Part shown: positions 50,029 through 59,114 of the stretch, one piece after another
Layout: each line of letters opens with the position of its first letter
Numbering within the stretch: the first letter of the stretch is position 1
Assembly (NCBI RefSeq): GCF_036688685.1
Contig: NZ_JAQQPS010000006.1
Location: 124,001 to 188,000, forward strand
Direction of reading: 5' to 3'
Source: JALYUM01 sp036688685
GTDB lineage: Bacteria > Pseudomonadota > Gammaproteobacteria > Burkholderiales > Burkholderiaceae_D
Length of the DNA: 64,000 nucleotides
Program-made: the position numbers and the translations under genes
Notes under the pieces: generated by a model
The model's input: the letters and a program-made list of their open reading frames with translations, nothing else
Databases searched by the model: none
What the model was told of the DNA's origin: nothing

Positions 50029-53000
50029 CTAGTATTCGACAGCGACGTCTTTGGCCCCCAGCTGCTGCTCCAGCGCCAGCTGCAACGCCTCCGACGGCGC
50101 CACCCGCCAGGCGTCGCCCAGCTGCAGCTTGCATTCGACACCCTGCGGTTTGATCCGCAGCGACACCGGTAAACCATCCGGGTGCACATACGGCTGCAGC
50201 ACCGCCGCCAGTTTCGCGTCGCTCACATCGCATGACATCGCCATCTCCAGCTTGTGCCCGTACTGGATGCGCGAGGCGGCCAGGTCGAACACTTTTTCGG
50301 CCGTGATGCGCAAGCCGCCATTGAACCGGTCTTCCGACACCTTGCCCACCACCAGCAGGAATTCGTCTTCCTTGAAGATGTTTTTATGGGCGTCGAACAC
50401 CTCGTTGTAGACGGTCACTTCGACCACCGCCGTCTTGTCGTCCAGCGACACGATGACGATCTTGCCGCGCTGGGTCATCTGGGTGCGCACGCCCATGATC
50501 ACGCCGCACAGCATGCGCGGCTCGCGCGACGGGTCGAGGTCGCACAGCTTGGTACGTGCGAACCTGCGTACCTCGGTCGCGTAGGAATCGAACATGTGGC
50601 CGGACAAATAAAAGCCCAGCGCGATTTTTTCTTCCGACAGTTTTTGCTTGTCGGTCCACGGCGTGGCTTTCACGTACTCGGGCGGCGCCACCATGTCGCT
50701 GTCGTCGCCACCGAACAGGCTGACCTGGTTGGCCGACGCCAGCGCCTGGTCGGCCACTTCCACCGCGAACGATACCGAGGCCAGCAAAATGGCGCGGTCG
50801 ACCTTGAAACAGTCCATGGCGCCGGCGCGGATCAGCGACTCGATGGTGCGGCGGTTGATCTGCTTCTTGTCGACCCGCTTGCAGAAGTCGAACAAATCCG
50901 TGAACGGGCCGCCGGCGGTGCGCGCGGCGACGATCGCTTCGATCGCGCCCTGCCCCGAACCTTTTACGGCACCGAGGCCATAGCGGATATTCGTGACGCG
51001 TTTTCCCGTGACAGACGGCGCCGGGCCTTCCGGCGTAAACCGGTACTGCGACTCGTTGATATTCGGCGGCAGCAGGGTCAGATTGCAGACGTCGATGCTG
51101 TCTTCGACCAGGATTTTGATCTTGTCGGTGTCTTCCATCGCCAGCGACATATTTGCTGCCATGAACGCGGCCGTGTGGTGCACTTTCAGGTAAGCCGTGT
51201 GGTACGACAGCAGCGCGTAGGCGGCAGCGTGCGATTTATTGAAACCGTAGCCGGCGAATTTTTCCATCAAGTCGAAAATCTCGTCGGCCTTCTGCACCGT
51301 CAGGCCGCCTTCGGCCGCGCCCTTGCGGAAAATTTCGCGGTGCTCGGCCATTTCTTCGGCCTTCTTTTTACCCATCGCGCGGCGCAGCATGTCGGCGCCG
51401 CCGAGCGAATAGCCGCCGATGATCTGCGCCATCTGCATCACCTGCTCCTGGTACACCATGATGCCGTAGGTTTCGGACAGGATGCCCTCGGTGCGCGGAT
51501 CGGGATAGTCGAATTTTTCGCCGTGCTTGCGCTTGCAGAAGTCGGGGATCAGGTCCATCGGCCCCGGACGATACAAGGCGACGAGCGCAATGATGTCTTC
51601 AAAACGGTCGGGCCGCGCGTCTTTCAGCATGCCCTGCATACCGCGCGACTCGAGCTGGAAGATGGCGACGGTTTTCGCCTTGGTCAGCAAATCGTACGAC
51701 GCTTTATCGGTCAGCGAAAGCGTGGCCAGGTCAAAATTGGCCTGCTCCGGATCGAGCGCGCGGATGTAGTTCACGGCGCGGTCGAGAATGGTCAGTGTGG
51801 TCAAACCCAAAAAGTCGAATTTCACCAGGCCGACGGCTTCCACGTCGTCCTTGTCGTACTGCGACACCACGCCGGCGTCGCCGCCCTGCGTATAGAGCGG
51901 GCAGAAGTCGGTCAGCTGGCCCGGTGCGATGAGCACGCCGCCGGCGTGCATGCCGATGTTGCGGGTGATGCCCTCGACCTGCTGCGCCAGCTCGAGCAGC
52001 TGCTTGACCTCTTCCTCGTTTTCCAGGCGCTCCTTGAGCAGCGGCTCTTCCTCGATGGCTTCGGCAATCGAGACCTGTTTGCCCGGCTTGAACGGAATCA
52101 GTTTTGAAATACCGTCGCAGAAGTTGTAGCCGAAATCGAGCACCCGGCCGACGTCGCGGATGGCGCCCTTGGCGGCCATGGTTCCGAAGGTGGCGATCTG
52201 CGACACGGCGTCGCGGCCGTACAGATCCTTCACGTGCTGGATCACGCGGTCGCGGTTTTCCTGGCAAAAGTCGATATCGAAGTCGGGCATCGAGACGCGT
52301 TCGGGATTCAAAAAACGCTCGAACAGCAGGTTGTAGCGCAAGGGATCAAGGTCGGTGATCAACAGGCAGTAGGCCACCAGCGACCCGGCGCCCGACCCCC
52401 GGCCCGGACCGACCGGCACGCCGTTGTCCTTGGCCCACTGGATGAATTCGGCCACGATCAGGAAGTATCCCGGGAACTTCATGTTGTTGATGGTATCGGT
52501 CTCGAAGCGCAGCCGTTCGGCGTAGCGCGGGCGCGCCTGTTCGCGCTTGACCGGGTCCGGATACAGGTGCTCGAGGCGAATCTCCAGCCCTTTTTCGGAC
52601 TCTGCCACCAGAAAATCTTCGATGGTCATGCCGGGCGGCGTCGGGAAGTCGGGCAATTGCGGTTTACCCAGCGTGAGGATGACGTTGCAGCGCTTGGCGA
52701 TTTGGACCGAATTGGCCAGCGCGCCCGGCAGGTCGGCGAACAACTCTCCCATCTCGGCCTGGGATTTGAAGCACATCTCTTCGTTGAACTTGCGCACGCG
52801 CTTGGCATTGGCCAGCATCTCGCCCTCGGCGATGCAGGTGCGCGCTTCGTGGGCGATGAATTCGCCCTTGGTCAAAAACTGCACAGGATGGGTCGCCACC
52901 ACTGGCAAGCCCAGGCGGCCGGCCAGCGCCACCGAATGGCGCACCTGCGCTTCCTGGTTCGGCTGCCCGGCGCGCTGCACTTCAATATAAAAGTGATTCG

Positions 53001-53538
53001 GGAAGATGCGCGCCCAGCGCAGCGCGGCTTTCTCCGCGCGCACCACGTCGCCCTGGTCGATGGCCGCGCCTATGTCGCCGAACTGGGCGCCGGAGAGCAC
53101 GATCAGGCCATTCGCCTGGTCGTGGTCGGGGTGCAGTTTCGAGCTGCTGGTGGCCAGGCCTTCGAGCCATTCGACGCGCATTTCGGCGCGGCCCTTGTAC
53201 TGATTGGTCAGCCAGGCTTTCGACAGCAAGTCACACAACTGTAAATACCCGGTGTGGTTCTTGGCCAACAGCAGCAGGCGGTACGGTTTTTCGCGGTTGT
53301 CGTCGTTGCTGATCCAGGCATCGACGCCGATGATGGGTTTCACACCCTTGCCGCGCGCGGCCTTGTAGAAACGCACCATGCAGAACAGATTGGCCAGGTC
53401 GGTGACGGCCAGCGCCCCCTGCTTGTCCTTCGCGGCAGCGGCCACCACGTCGTCGATGCGCACCAGGCCGTCGACGATGGAGTATTCGGAGTGCACGCGC
53501 AGGTGCGTAAAAGTCGGGGAAAGTGTCGAGGCGGTCAT
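50029..53538 (-). CDS. dnaE: DNA polymerase III alpha subunit
   Basis: 1169 residues, the normal DnaE length. The N-terminal PHP domain (FTHLRVHSEYSIVDGLVRID) leads into the PolC-type catalytic domain with PDFDIDFCQENRD, which carries two of the catalytic aspartates, and VKFDFLGLTTL, which carries the third. PGRGSGAGSLVAYCL, a helix-hairpin-helix (RRTIESLIRAGAMD) and a C-terminal OB fold (GVIMGVRTQMTQRGKIVIVS) complete it. This is the replicative polymerase. Stop at 50029. Confidence 0.97.
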   Translation of the reverse strand: MTASTLSPTFTHLRVHSEYSIVDGLVRIDDVVAAAAKDKQGALAVTDLANLFCMVRFYKAARGKGVKPIIGVDAWISNDDNREKPYRLLLLAKNHTGYLQLCDLLSKAWLTNQYKGRAEMRVEWLEGLATSSSKLHPDHDQANGLIVLSGAQFGDIGAAIDQGDVVRAEKAALRWARIFPNHFYIEVQRAGQPNQEAQVRHSVALAGRLGLPVVATHPVQFLTKGEFIAHEARTCIAEGEMLANAKRVRKFNEEMCFKSQAEMGELFADLPGALANSVQIAKRCNVILTLGKPQLPDFPTPPGMTIEDFLVAESEKGLEIRLEHLYPDPVKREQARPRYAERLRFETDTINNMKFPGYFLIVAEFIQWAKDNGVPVGPGRGSGAGSLVAYCLLITDLDPLRYNLLFERFLNPERVSMPDFDIDFCQENRDRVIQHVKDLYGRDAVSQIATFGTMAAKGAIRDVGRVLDFGYNFCDGISKLIPFKPGKQVSIAEAIEEEPLLKERLENEEEVKQLLELAQQVEGITRNIGMHAGGVLIAPGQLTDFCPLYTQGGDAGVVSQYDKDDVEAVGLVKFDFLGLTTLTILDRAVNYIRALDPEQANFDLATLSLTDKASYDLLTKAKTVAIFQLESRGMQGMLKDARPDRFEDIIALVALYRPGPMDLIPDFCKRKHGEKFDYPDPRTEGILSETYGIMVYQEQVMQMAQIIGGYSLGGADMLRRAMGKKKAEEMAEHREIFRKGAAEGGLTVQKADEIFDLMEKFAGYGFNKSHAAAYALLSYHTAYLKVHHTAAFMAANMSLAMEDTDKIKILVEDSIDVCNLTLLPPNINESQYRFTPEGPAPSVTGKRVTNIRYGLGAVKGSGQGAIEAIVAARTAGGPFTDLFDFCKRVDKKQINRRTIESLIRAGAMDCFKVDRAILLASVSFAVEVADQALASANQVSLFGGDDSDMVAPPEYVKATPWTDKQKLSEEKIALGFYLSGHMFDSYATEVRRFARTKLCDLDPSREPRMLCGVIMGVRTQMTQRGKIVIVSLDDKTAVVEVTVYNEVFDAHKNIFKEDEFLLVVGKVSEDRFNGGLRITAEKVFDLAASRIQYGHKLEMAMSCDVSDAKLAAVLQPYVHPDGLPVSLRIKPQGVECKLQLGDAWRVAPSEALQLALEQQLGAKDVAVEY

Positions 53539-53612
53539 GGCGCCATTTTAACCCGCCACGCGGTCGCGGGCCGAGGACGGCCGCGAAGTCGGAATGGCGC
53601 GACGGACCACCT

Positions 53613-53618
53613 TATAAT
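53613..53618 (+). promoter_or_regulatory. Candidate -10 box (TATAAT) 6 bases before a start codon
   Basis: A perfect TATAAT lies 6 bases upstream of the ATG at 53625, with no consensus -35 at 17 bases. If used, transcription would start at or next to the ATG and give a leaderless mRNA. A similar TATAATAGCG lies at 55026-55035 before trhO (ATG at 55063). Confidence 0.4.
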
Positions 53619-53624
53619 AGCGCC

Positions 53625-55004
53625 ATGCTCCAATCTCCGGCCAGACGGCACCTGAAGGACCTGGCCACACGCGCCAAAAACAGTAACGCCGCACGCCGCG
53701 TGGTCATGCCACTGCTGGTGCGCTTTCCCACGCTGCCAGGACGCATCCTGACACTGGCGCAGCGCTTGCTCGGCCACCGTGCGCACCGGGACTGGGTAAC
53801 GGCATGCGCAGCCAGTCGGCCACCCTTGGGCCAGCGCCAGTTGCTGGTCGATATTTCCGCTGTGGCCCAGAACGATATCAAGACCGGCATCCAGCGCGTG
53901 GTGCGAAGCATCCTGCTGGCCCTGATCAAACATCCCCCCGCCGGCTTTTGCGTGGAGCCGGTGTATGCCAGCGGTGTGCAGCGGCGCTACCGCTATGCGC
54001 GTGGTTTTACCCATGCATTGCTAGGGTTGGAAGGCACGGCGGCGGCCGATACCCCGATCGCCTACCAGGGCGGGGACAGTTACCTGGGGCTCGACCTGGC
54101 CGTCTTCAGCACCATGAACAACCGGGACATGCTCGACGACATGCGCAGCAAGGGCGTGGCCGTCCATTTCGTGGTGTACGACATCCTGCCGCTGCTGCAA
54201 CCCGAGGTCTTCCTGTACGGCTCCCCCAAGTATTTCGGCAGCTACATCCTGGCCATTGCGCGGCATGCCGACGGCATCGTTTGCATTTCGCGTGCCGTGG
54301 CGGACGAACTGGCGGCCTGGCTCGAGGTCCACGCTGCGGCGCGCACGACGCCCTTGAAAATTGGCTACTTCCACCTGGGTGCCGATCTGGCTGCCAGCGC
54401 GCCATCGTCGGGCTTGCCGGCCGACGCGGCGCAGGTACTGGCGTCGATGAAAGCGCGCCCGTCGCTGCTGATGGTCGGCACCCTCGAACCCCGCAAGTCG
54501 CACGCGCAGGCGCTGGCCGCGTTCGAGCTGCTGTGGCGCGACGGCGTCGATGTCAACCTGGTTATCGTTGGTAAGCAGGGATGGGCGGTCGATGCCGTCG
54601 CGGCGGCACTGCGCGCGCATCCAGAACTTGGCAAAAAGCTGTTCTGGCTTGCGGGCGCGTCCGACCAGATGCTGACCGACGTGTACAGCCATGCTTCCGC
54701 CCTGCTGGCGGCGTCGACCGGCGAAGGTTTCGGCCTGCCCTTGATCGAAGCGGCGCAGCACGGCGTGCCGATCCTCGCGCGCGGCCTGCCCGTATTTCGC
54801 GAAGTGAGCGGCGCGCATGCATTCTATTTCGACGGAACCGACGCGGCGCAGCTGGCCACCGCGGTCAAGGCATGGCTGGATCTGCACCGGCAAGGGCTGG
54901 CGCCCTCCTCTGCCGGCCTGCCGTGGCTGACCTGGTCGCAGAGCGCGCAGCAGTTGGTCGACACCGTCGTGCATGCGCATTGGTATCGCCAGTTGCCAAA
55001 GTAA
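53625..55004 (+). CDS. GT4-type glycosyltransferase
   Basis: 459 residues from the ATG at 53625 ([20 protein letters not shown]). The N-terminal domain starts [20 protein letters not shown]; the C-terminal GT-B domain has [30 protein letters not shown] and the donor-binding [20 protein letters not shown] (the E-x7-E retaining motif). Both halves closely match the middle module of the 1074-residue protein at 59111-62335. Predicted role is in extracellular or LPS polysaccharide assembly. Confidence 0.87.
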   Translation: MLQSPARRHLKDLATRAKNSNAARRVVMPLLVRFPTLPGRILTLAQRLLGHRAHRDWVTACAASRPPLGQRQLLVDISAVAQNDIKTGIQRVVRSILLALIKHPPAGFCVEPVYASGVQRRYRYARGFTHALLGLEGTAAADTPIAYQGGDSYLGLDLAVFSTMNNRDMLDDMRSKGVAVHFVVYDILPLLQPEVFLYGSPKYFGSYILAIARHADGIVCISRAVADELAAWLEVHAAARTTPLKIGYFHLGADLAASAPSSGLPADAAQVLASMKARPSLLMVGTLEPRKSHAQALAAFELLWRDGVDVNLVIVGKQGWAVDAVAAALRAHPELGKKLFWLAGASDQMLTDVYSHASALLAASTGEGFGLPLIEAAQHGVPILARGLPVFREVSGAHAFYFDGTDAAQLATAVKAWLDLHRQGLAPSSAGLPWLTWSQSAQQLVDTVVHAHWYRQLPK

Positions 55005-55062
55005 TTTCTGGCAAGCCTCGCGGCTTATAATAGCGGTTGACCCGCTTCTGCTTTCAACTACC

Positions 55063-55947
55063 ATGCATACCAGTCCTCACCAGCCCATCGCGGCCAGCTT
55101 CGTCAACATCGCCGCGTACAAATTCATTACTTTCGACGACACCGAAGCGATGCGCCCGCAGTTCCAGGCGCTGTGCGCCGAGCTGTCATTGAAAGGCACG
55201 ATCCTGCTCACGCCGGAAGGCATCAACCTGTTTTTGTCCGGCACGCGCGCCAACATCGACAGTTTCATGGCCTGGCTGCGCAGCGATCCCCGCTTTACCG
55301 ACATCGAAGTGAAGGAAAGTTTTTCGGCCGAACAGTCGCACAAGCGGATGCTGGTGAAGATCAAAAAAGAAATCATCACGATGCGCATGCCGCTCATCAA
55401 ACCGGAGCTGGGCCGCGCCCCGGCAGTCGCGCCGCTGACGCTCAAGCGCTGGCTCGACCAGGGCCATGACGACAACGGCAAGCCGGTGGTCATGGTCGAC
55501 ACGCGCAACGATTTTGAAGTCGACGTCGGCACGTTCGATAACGTCGTCGATTACCGCATCAGCAAATTCACCGAATTCCCTGACGTGATCGCGGCGCACA
55601 AAGAAGATTTCGCCGGCAAGACCGTGGTCACCTTTTGCACTGGCGGCATCCGCTGCGAAAAGGCCGCCATCCACATGCAGGAAACCGGCTACGACAATGT
55701 GTACCAGCTCGAGGGCGGCATCCTGAAGTATTTTGAAGACGTCGGCGCCGCCCACTACACGGGCGACTGCTTCGTGTTCGATTACCGCACCGCGCTCAAT
55801 CCCAAGCTCGAACCGACCGTGACGACGCAATGCTTCGCCTGTCGCGCCGTGGTCACCCCGCGCGAGCAACTCTCGCCGCTGTACGTGTACGAAGTATCCT
55901 GCCCCCATTGCGCATCAACGCCGGCTGACGCGCCCGTACCCCGATAG
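55063..55947 (+). CDS. trhO: tRNA uridine(34) hydroxylase (rhodanese-fold)
   Basis: 294 residues from the ATG at 55063. N-terminal [15 protein letters not shown] and [11 protein letters not shown], central rhodanese domain with [17 protein letters not shown] and the active-site loop [12 protein letters not shown], and a C-terminal zinc-like region with CFACR...CPHC. This is the TrhO (YceA) pattern; the enzyme forms 5-hydroxyuridine at position 34 using O2. A TATAAT box is at 55026-55031. Confidence 0.92.
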   Translation: MHTSPHQPIAASFVNIAAYKFITFDDTEAMRPQFQALCAELSLKGTILLTPEGINLFLSGTRANIDSFMAWLRSDPRFTDIEVKESFSAEQSHKRMLVKIKKEIITMRMPLIKPELGRAPAVAPLTLKRWLDQGHDDNGKPVVMVDTRNDFEVDVGTFDNVVDYRISKFTEFPDVIAAHKEDFAGKTVVTFCTGGIRCEKAAIHMQETGYDNVYQLEGGILKYFEDVGAAHYTGDCFVFDYRTALNPKLEPTVTTQCFACRAVVTPREQLSPLYVYEVSCPHCASTPADAPVPR

Positions 55948-55964
55948 GAAAGGTCCATCCATCC

Positions 55965-57656
55965 ATGCAACGTTTTCGCGCGCCCTTGATCGGCGCATGG
56001 CGGCGCCTCGACCAGCCCGGCGCAATGCGCCTGGCCATGTTCCTCGTGCCCCTGCTGCTCGGCCTGTCATCGGTCGTCATGCGGCAGGATGACAACTGGG
56101 ATCTGCGCAACTATCACCTGTACAACCCATTCGCGCTGCTCAACGGCAAAATCGGCTTCGACCTGGCCCCCGGCCAGTGGCAAAGTTATTTCAATCCGAC
56201 CATCGACCTGCCCTACTACGGCATGATCCGCACCCTCCCCGGCCGGCTGGTCGGGTTCCTGATGGGTCTGCTGCACGGCCTGAACTTCATCCTGCTGGTG
56301 CAAATCATCCGGCACCTGTTCGCGCAGGACAGCCGCACCGGTTACCGCCTGCCCATCCTGCTCGGCGTGGCCGGTATCTTCGGCAGTGCCTTCCTGTCCG
56401 AGCTGGGCAACACCATGGGCGACAATCTGACCGCGCTGTTCGTGCTCGGGTCCGTGCTGATCGTCCTGCGCGGCTGGCCGGCAGTCAGCGGCCAGGCACC
56501 TGGCCAGGGCAAGACGCTGCTGTGGGCCGGCCTCGTGATGGGGCTCGGCACCGGCCTGAAACTGACCAATGCCACCTACGCGCTGGGCCTGTGCCTGACG
56601 CTGATGCTGATCCCCGGCGCGTTCGGTGCGCGTTTGAAACGCGCCTTCACCTTCGGCCCCGCCGTGTTGGTCGGCATCGCCATCACCAGCGGCTGGTGGT
56701 TCTGGCTGATGTGGACCCAATTCGGCAATCCCCTGTTCCCGCAATTTAACAATATCTTCCACAGCCCGATGGCGGCGCCTATCGGCATCGGCGACACCCA
56801 CTGGCTGCCGCAAGGCTGGCTCGAATACCTGCTGTGGCCCTTCAAGTTTGCGGCCAATCCAAAGCGCGTCACGGAAATTGGCCTGACGCTGTTGATCTGG
56901 CCGATGCTGTACGTCGGGTTTCTGCTGCAAACGTTCAACCTGGCGCAAGCGCGTCCGGCCGAGCAGGTCAACGATGGGGATAGCGCGTTGCTGCAGCGCC
57001 AGCGCCTTCTGTTGTCTTTTTTTGCCATTTCCTACCTGCTTTGGATGTGCTTGTTCAGCATCTACCGCTACCTGATTCCCCTCGAATTGCTGGCGCCAGT
57101 GGTTCTGTTGCTGCTGGCCCAGCGCCTGATGCCAGCGCCGCTGGCGCGGCGCGCGGTCAGCGTGCTGTTAGCCATTGTGGTGGTGTCGACCATTCCGGCC
57201 GCTTCATGGGGACGTGCGCCGTTCAGCGCCAACAGTTATGCAATGGTGGGGCCGGTGATTGCCGATCCCGAACAAAGCATGGTGTTCACCGTCCACGGCG
57301 ACCCGCCGATGGGCTGGCTGGTGACGCTGTTCCCGGTGCGCCTGGCGTTCGTCGCGCTCGGTTCCGGCTTCCCCGAATCGGACGCCTTTAAGGCGCGGGT
57401 CGCCGCCATGATCGCGGCGCGCAGCGGACCGTTGTACGTGATGGTCCAGGCCGCAAAAGGCAGTGCCGATCCACAAGCCGAACAAGCGCTACGCGACGCC
57501 GCACCGGCTACCAATGCGCGCGTCGTCGTCACGGCCGCCGAAGTACTGGGTCGCTACGGTCTTGCGGTCGACCCGGCCAGCTGCCGCAGCCATGCCGCTT
57601 TCCGCGGCAAGAACCACAACGATTTCCAGTTCTGCGTGGTGACGCCCGTACGCTGA
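55965..57656 (+). CDS. Multi-spanning GT-C-like membrane protein
   Basis: 563 residues with 10-12 hydrophobic helices. The first periplasmic loop has MRQDDNWDLRNYHLYNPFAL, an acidic motif of the kind used by GT-C glycosyltransferases (GT87/DUF2029-like) to bind a polyprenyl-phosphate sugar, followed by QSYFNPTIDLPYYGMIRTLP. The C-terminal 120 residues are soluble and probably periplasmic. I do not recognise a named family with certainty; it sits among glycan genes. Confidence 0.6.
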   Translation: MQRFRAPLIGAWRRLDQPGAMRLAMFLVPLLLGLSSVVMRQDDNWDLRNYHLYNPFALLNGKIGFDLAPGQWQSYFNPTIDLPYYGMIRTLPGRLVGFLMGLLHGLNFILLVQIIRHLFAQDSRTGYRLPILLGVAGIFGSAFLSELGNTMGDNLTALFVLGSVLIVLRGWPAVSGQAPGQGKTLLWAGLVMGLGTGLKLTNATYALGLCLTLMLIPGAFGARLKRAFTFGPAVLVGIAITSGWWFWLMWTQFGNPLFPQFNNIFHSPMAAPIGIGDTHWLPQGWLEYLLWPFKFAANPKRVTEIGLTLLIWPMLYVGFLLQTFNLAQARPAEQVNDGDSALLQRQRLLLSFFAISYLLWMCLFSIYRYLIPLELLAPVVLLLLAQRLMPAPLARRAVSVLLAIVVVSTIPAASWGRAPFSANSYAMVGPVIADPEQSMVFTVHGDPPMGWLVTLFPVRLAFVALGSGFPESDAFKARVAAMIAARSGPLYVMVQAAKGSADPQAEQALRDAAPATNARVVVTAAEVLGRYGLAVDPASCRSHAAFRGKNHNDFQFCVVTPVR

Positions 57657-57668
57657 TCCAGCGCCGGA

Positions 57669-59114
57669 TTAGCGGCCCGGTCCGGCTTGTGCGCGCTGCT
57701 GCAAGGCCTCGGCCGCAGCGACCAGCGTGGCGCCGGTCGCATGCCAGCTCGGCGCCCGATACTGATCGCGGATGGCGGCGCTGCGCTGCGCCACCGCGTC
57801 GGGGTTGGCGATATACCACTGCAGGCGCTCGGCCCAGCGCGGTACATCCCATGGATCGATGTATTCGACCAGGTCGCCCCCCACTTCGGGCAGCGACGCC
57901 GCATTCGAGACCAGGCAGAATTTACCGTAAGCGAGGCTTTCCGCCACCGGCAAACCCCAGCCTTCATACAGCGATGGGTAGACCGTGAAATAGGCGTGCC
58001 GGTACAACAGCGCCAGGTCGCCATCGGACACATGGTTCAGAATGCGCAGGCATGACCGGATCCTCGGGTCACGTGCCAGGTCGGCCATCAGCTCGGCCTG
58101 GCCCCAGCCCGCCATGCCGACAAAGACCAGCACCGGCAAGTCCTGCACGCCGGCATCGACCAGGCGGGTATAGGCGCGGTAGACGGTTTCGTGGTTCTTG
58201 CGCCGCTCGATGGTCGAGACGAACAGGATATATTGCTGGCCGAGCAATTCGGCGACCGCGGGCGCCACCGGCGCCTGTGCCGGCGCCACCGGCCCGATCT
58301 CGCAGCCCAGGCGTACCAGGCTCAGCTCCGGTAGCGCTACCTGGCATTCCTCCAGATAGGCGCGCAGATCCTGGCGCGAATACGCCGAGATGCACACCAC
58401 CTCGTCGGCGCAGCGGGCGACATCGAGGAAATAGCCGGGAAACTTGCGCGCCACGTCGGCAACGCAGAGATGCGGAAGGCGAATCGGGATGATGTCGTAG
58501 CACATCAACAGGATGTGCAGGTCGAGCGCTTGCCGCAATGTATACAGGTAGGGCAAATCCTTCTGGTCCCAGTCGAGTCCCAGAGACACCACCACGTCAC
58601 CACGCCCGAACAACAAATCAGGCTTGACCAGCGCCGGCGCTGGTGCCGCAGCAGGTGCGCTTGCCGGCAGCGGTGGCCGGCCACGCACGAACAGCATGGC
58701 GGCACTGCCCACGGCCCGGAGCGACGCGCGCAGCGCGCGCGCGCCATCCATGCGCACGCGCGCAAATTGCAGCAGCGGTTGCTGCAATTCGCGCGGCAAG
58801 CGGGCGACGGCGCGCAGCACGTTGCCACGCCAGCCTGGTTGCGGCGCCATCTGCTCTGGCGCCGGCAGGCCAGCCGCCGCGGCCGCAAGACTGGCAGGAT
58901 GCACGCCGCCGGCGTCGATGCGTTCGAGTGCGAACTGGAGTTCCTCCGGCCCCACCTCGAAGTAGGCCTTGTAAGCCAGGTCGAAGCGGCAGAAACGGAT
59001 GGCACCGTCGCGCCGGGCCAGGAACTGGCGTGCAGTTTCGGCCTCGACGCGCACGATGCCCAGCGCCGGCCGGTGCCAGCCGCGCACCGTGGTGACATCG
59101 AGCCAGATGGTCAT
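57669..59114 (-). CDS. GT4-type glycosyltransferase
   Basis: 481 residues starting MTIWLDVTTVRGWHRPALGI. Only the second half is strongly conserved: ILFVSTIERRKNHETVYRAY, LPVLVFVGMAGWGQ and YPSLYEGWGLPVAESLAYGK, the E-x7-E motif of retaining GT-B enzymes. The region around residues 100-170 is Ala/Arg-rich and variable. The ATG at 59114 overlaps the end of the upstream 1074-residue gene by 4 bases. Mannosyltransferase-like; acceptor unknown. Confidence 0.87.
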   Translation of the reverse strand: MTIWLDVTTVRGWHRPALGIVRVEAETARQFLARRDGAIRFCRFDLAYKAYFEVGPEELQFALERIDAGGVHPASLAAAAAGLPAPEQMAPQPGWRGNVLRAVARLPRELQQPLLQFARVRMDGARALRASLRAVGSAAMLFVRGRPPLPASAPAAAPAPALVKPDLLFGRGDVVVSLGLDWDQKDLPYLYTLRQALDLHILLMCYDIIPIRLPHLCVADVARKFPGYFLDVARCADEVVCISAYSRQDLRAYLEECQVALPELSLVRLGCEIGPVAPAQAPVAPAVAELLGQQYILFVSTIERRKNHETVYRAYTRLVDAGVQDLPVLVFVGMAGWGQAELMADLARDPRIRSCLRILNHVSDGDLALLYRHAYFTVYPSLYEGWGLPVAESLAYGKFCLVSNAASLPEVGGDLVEYIDPWDVPRWAERLQWYIANPDAVAQRSAAIRDQYRAPSWHATGATLVAAAEALQQRAQAGPGR

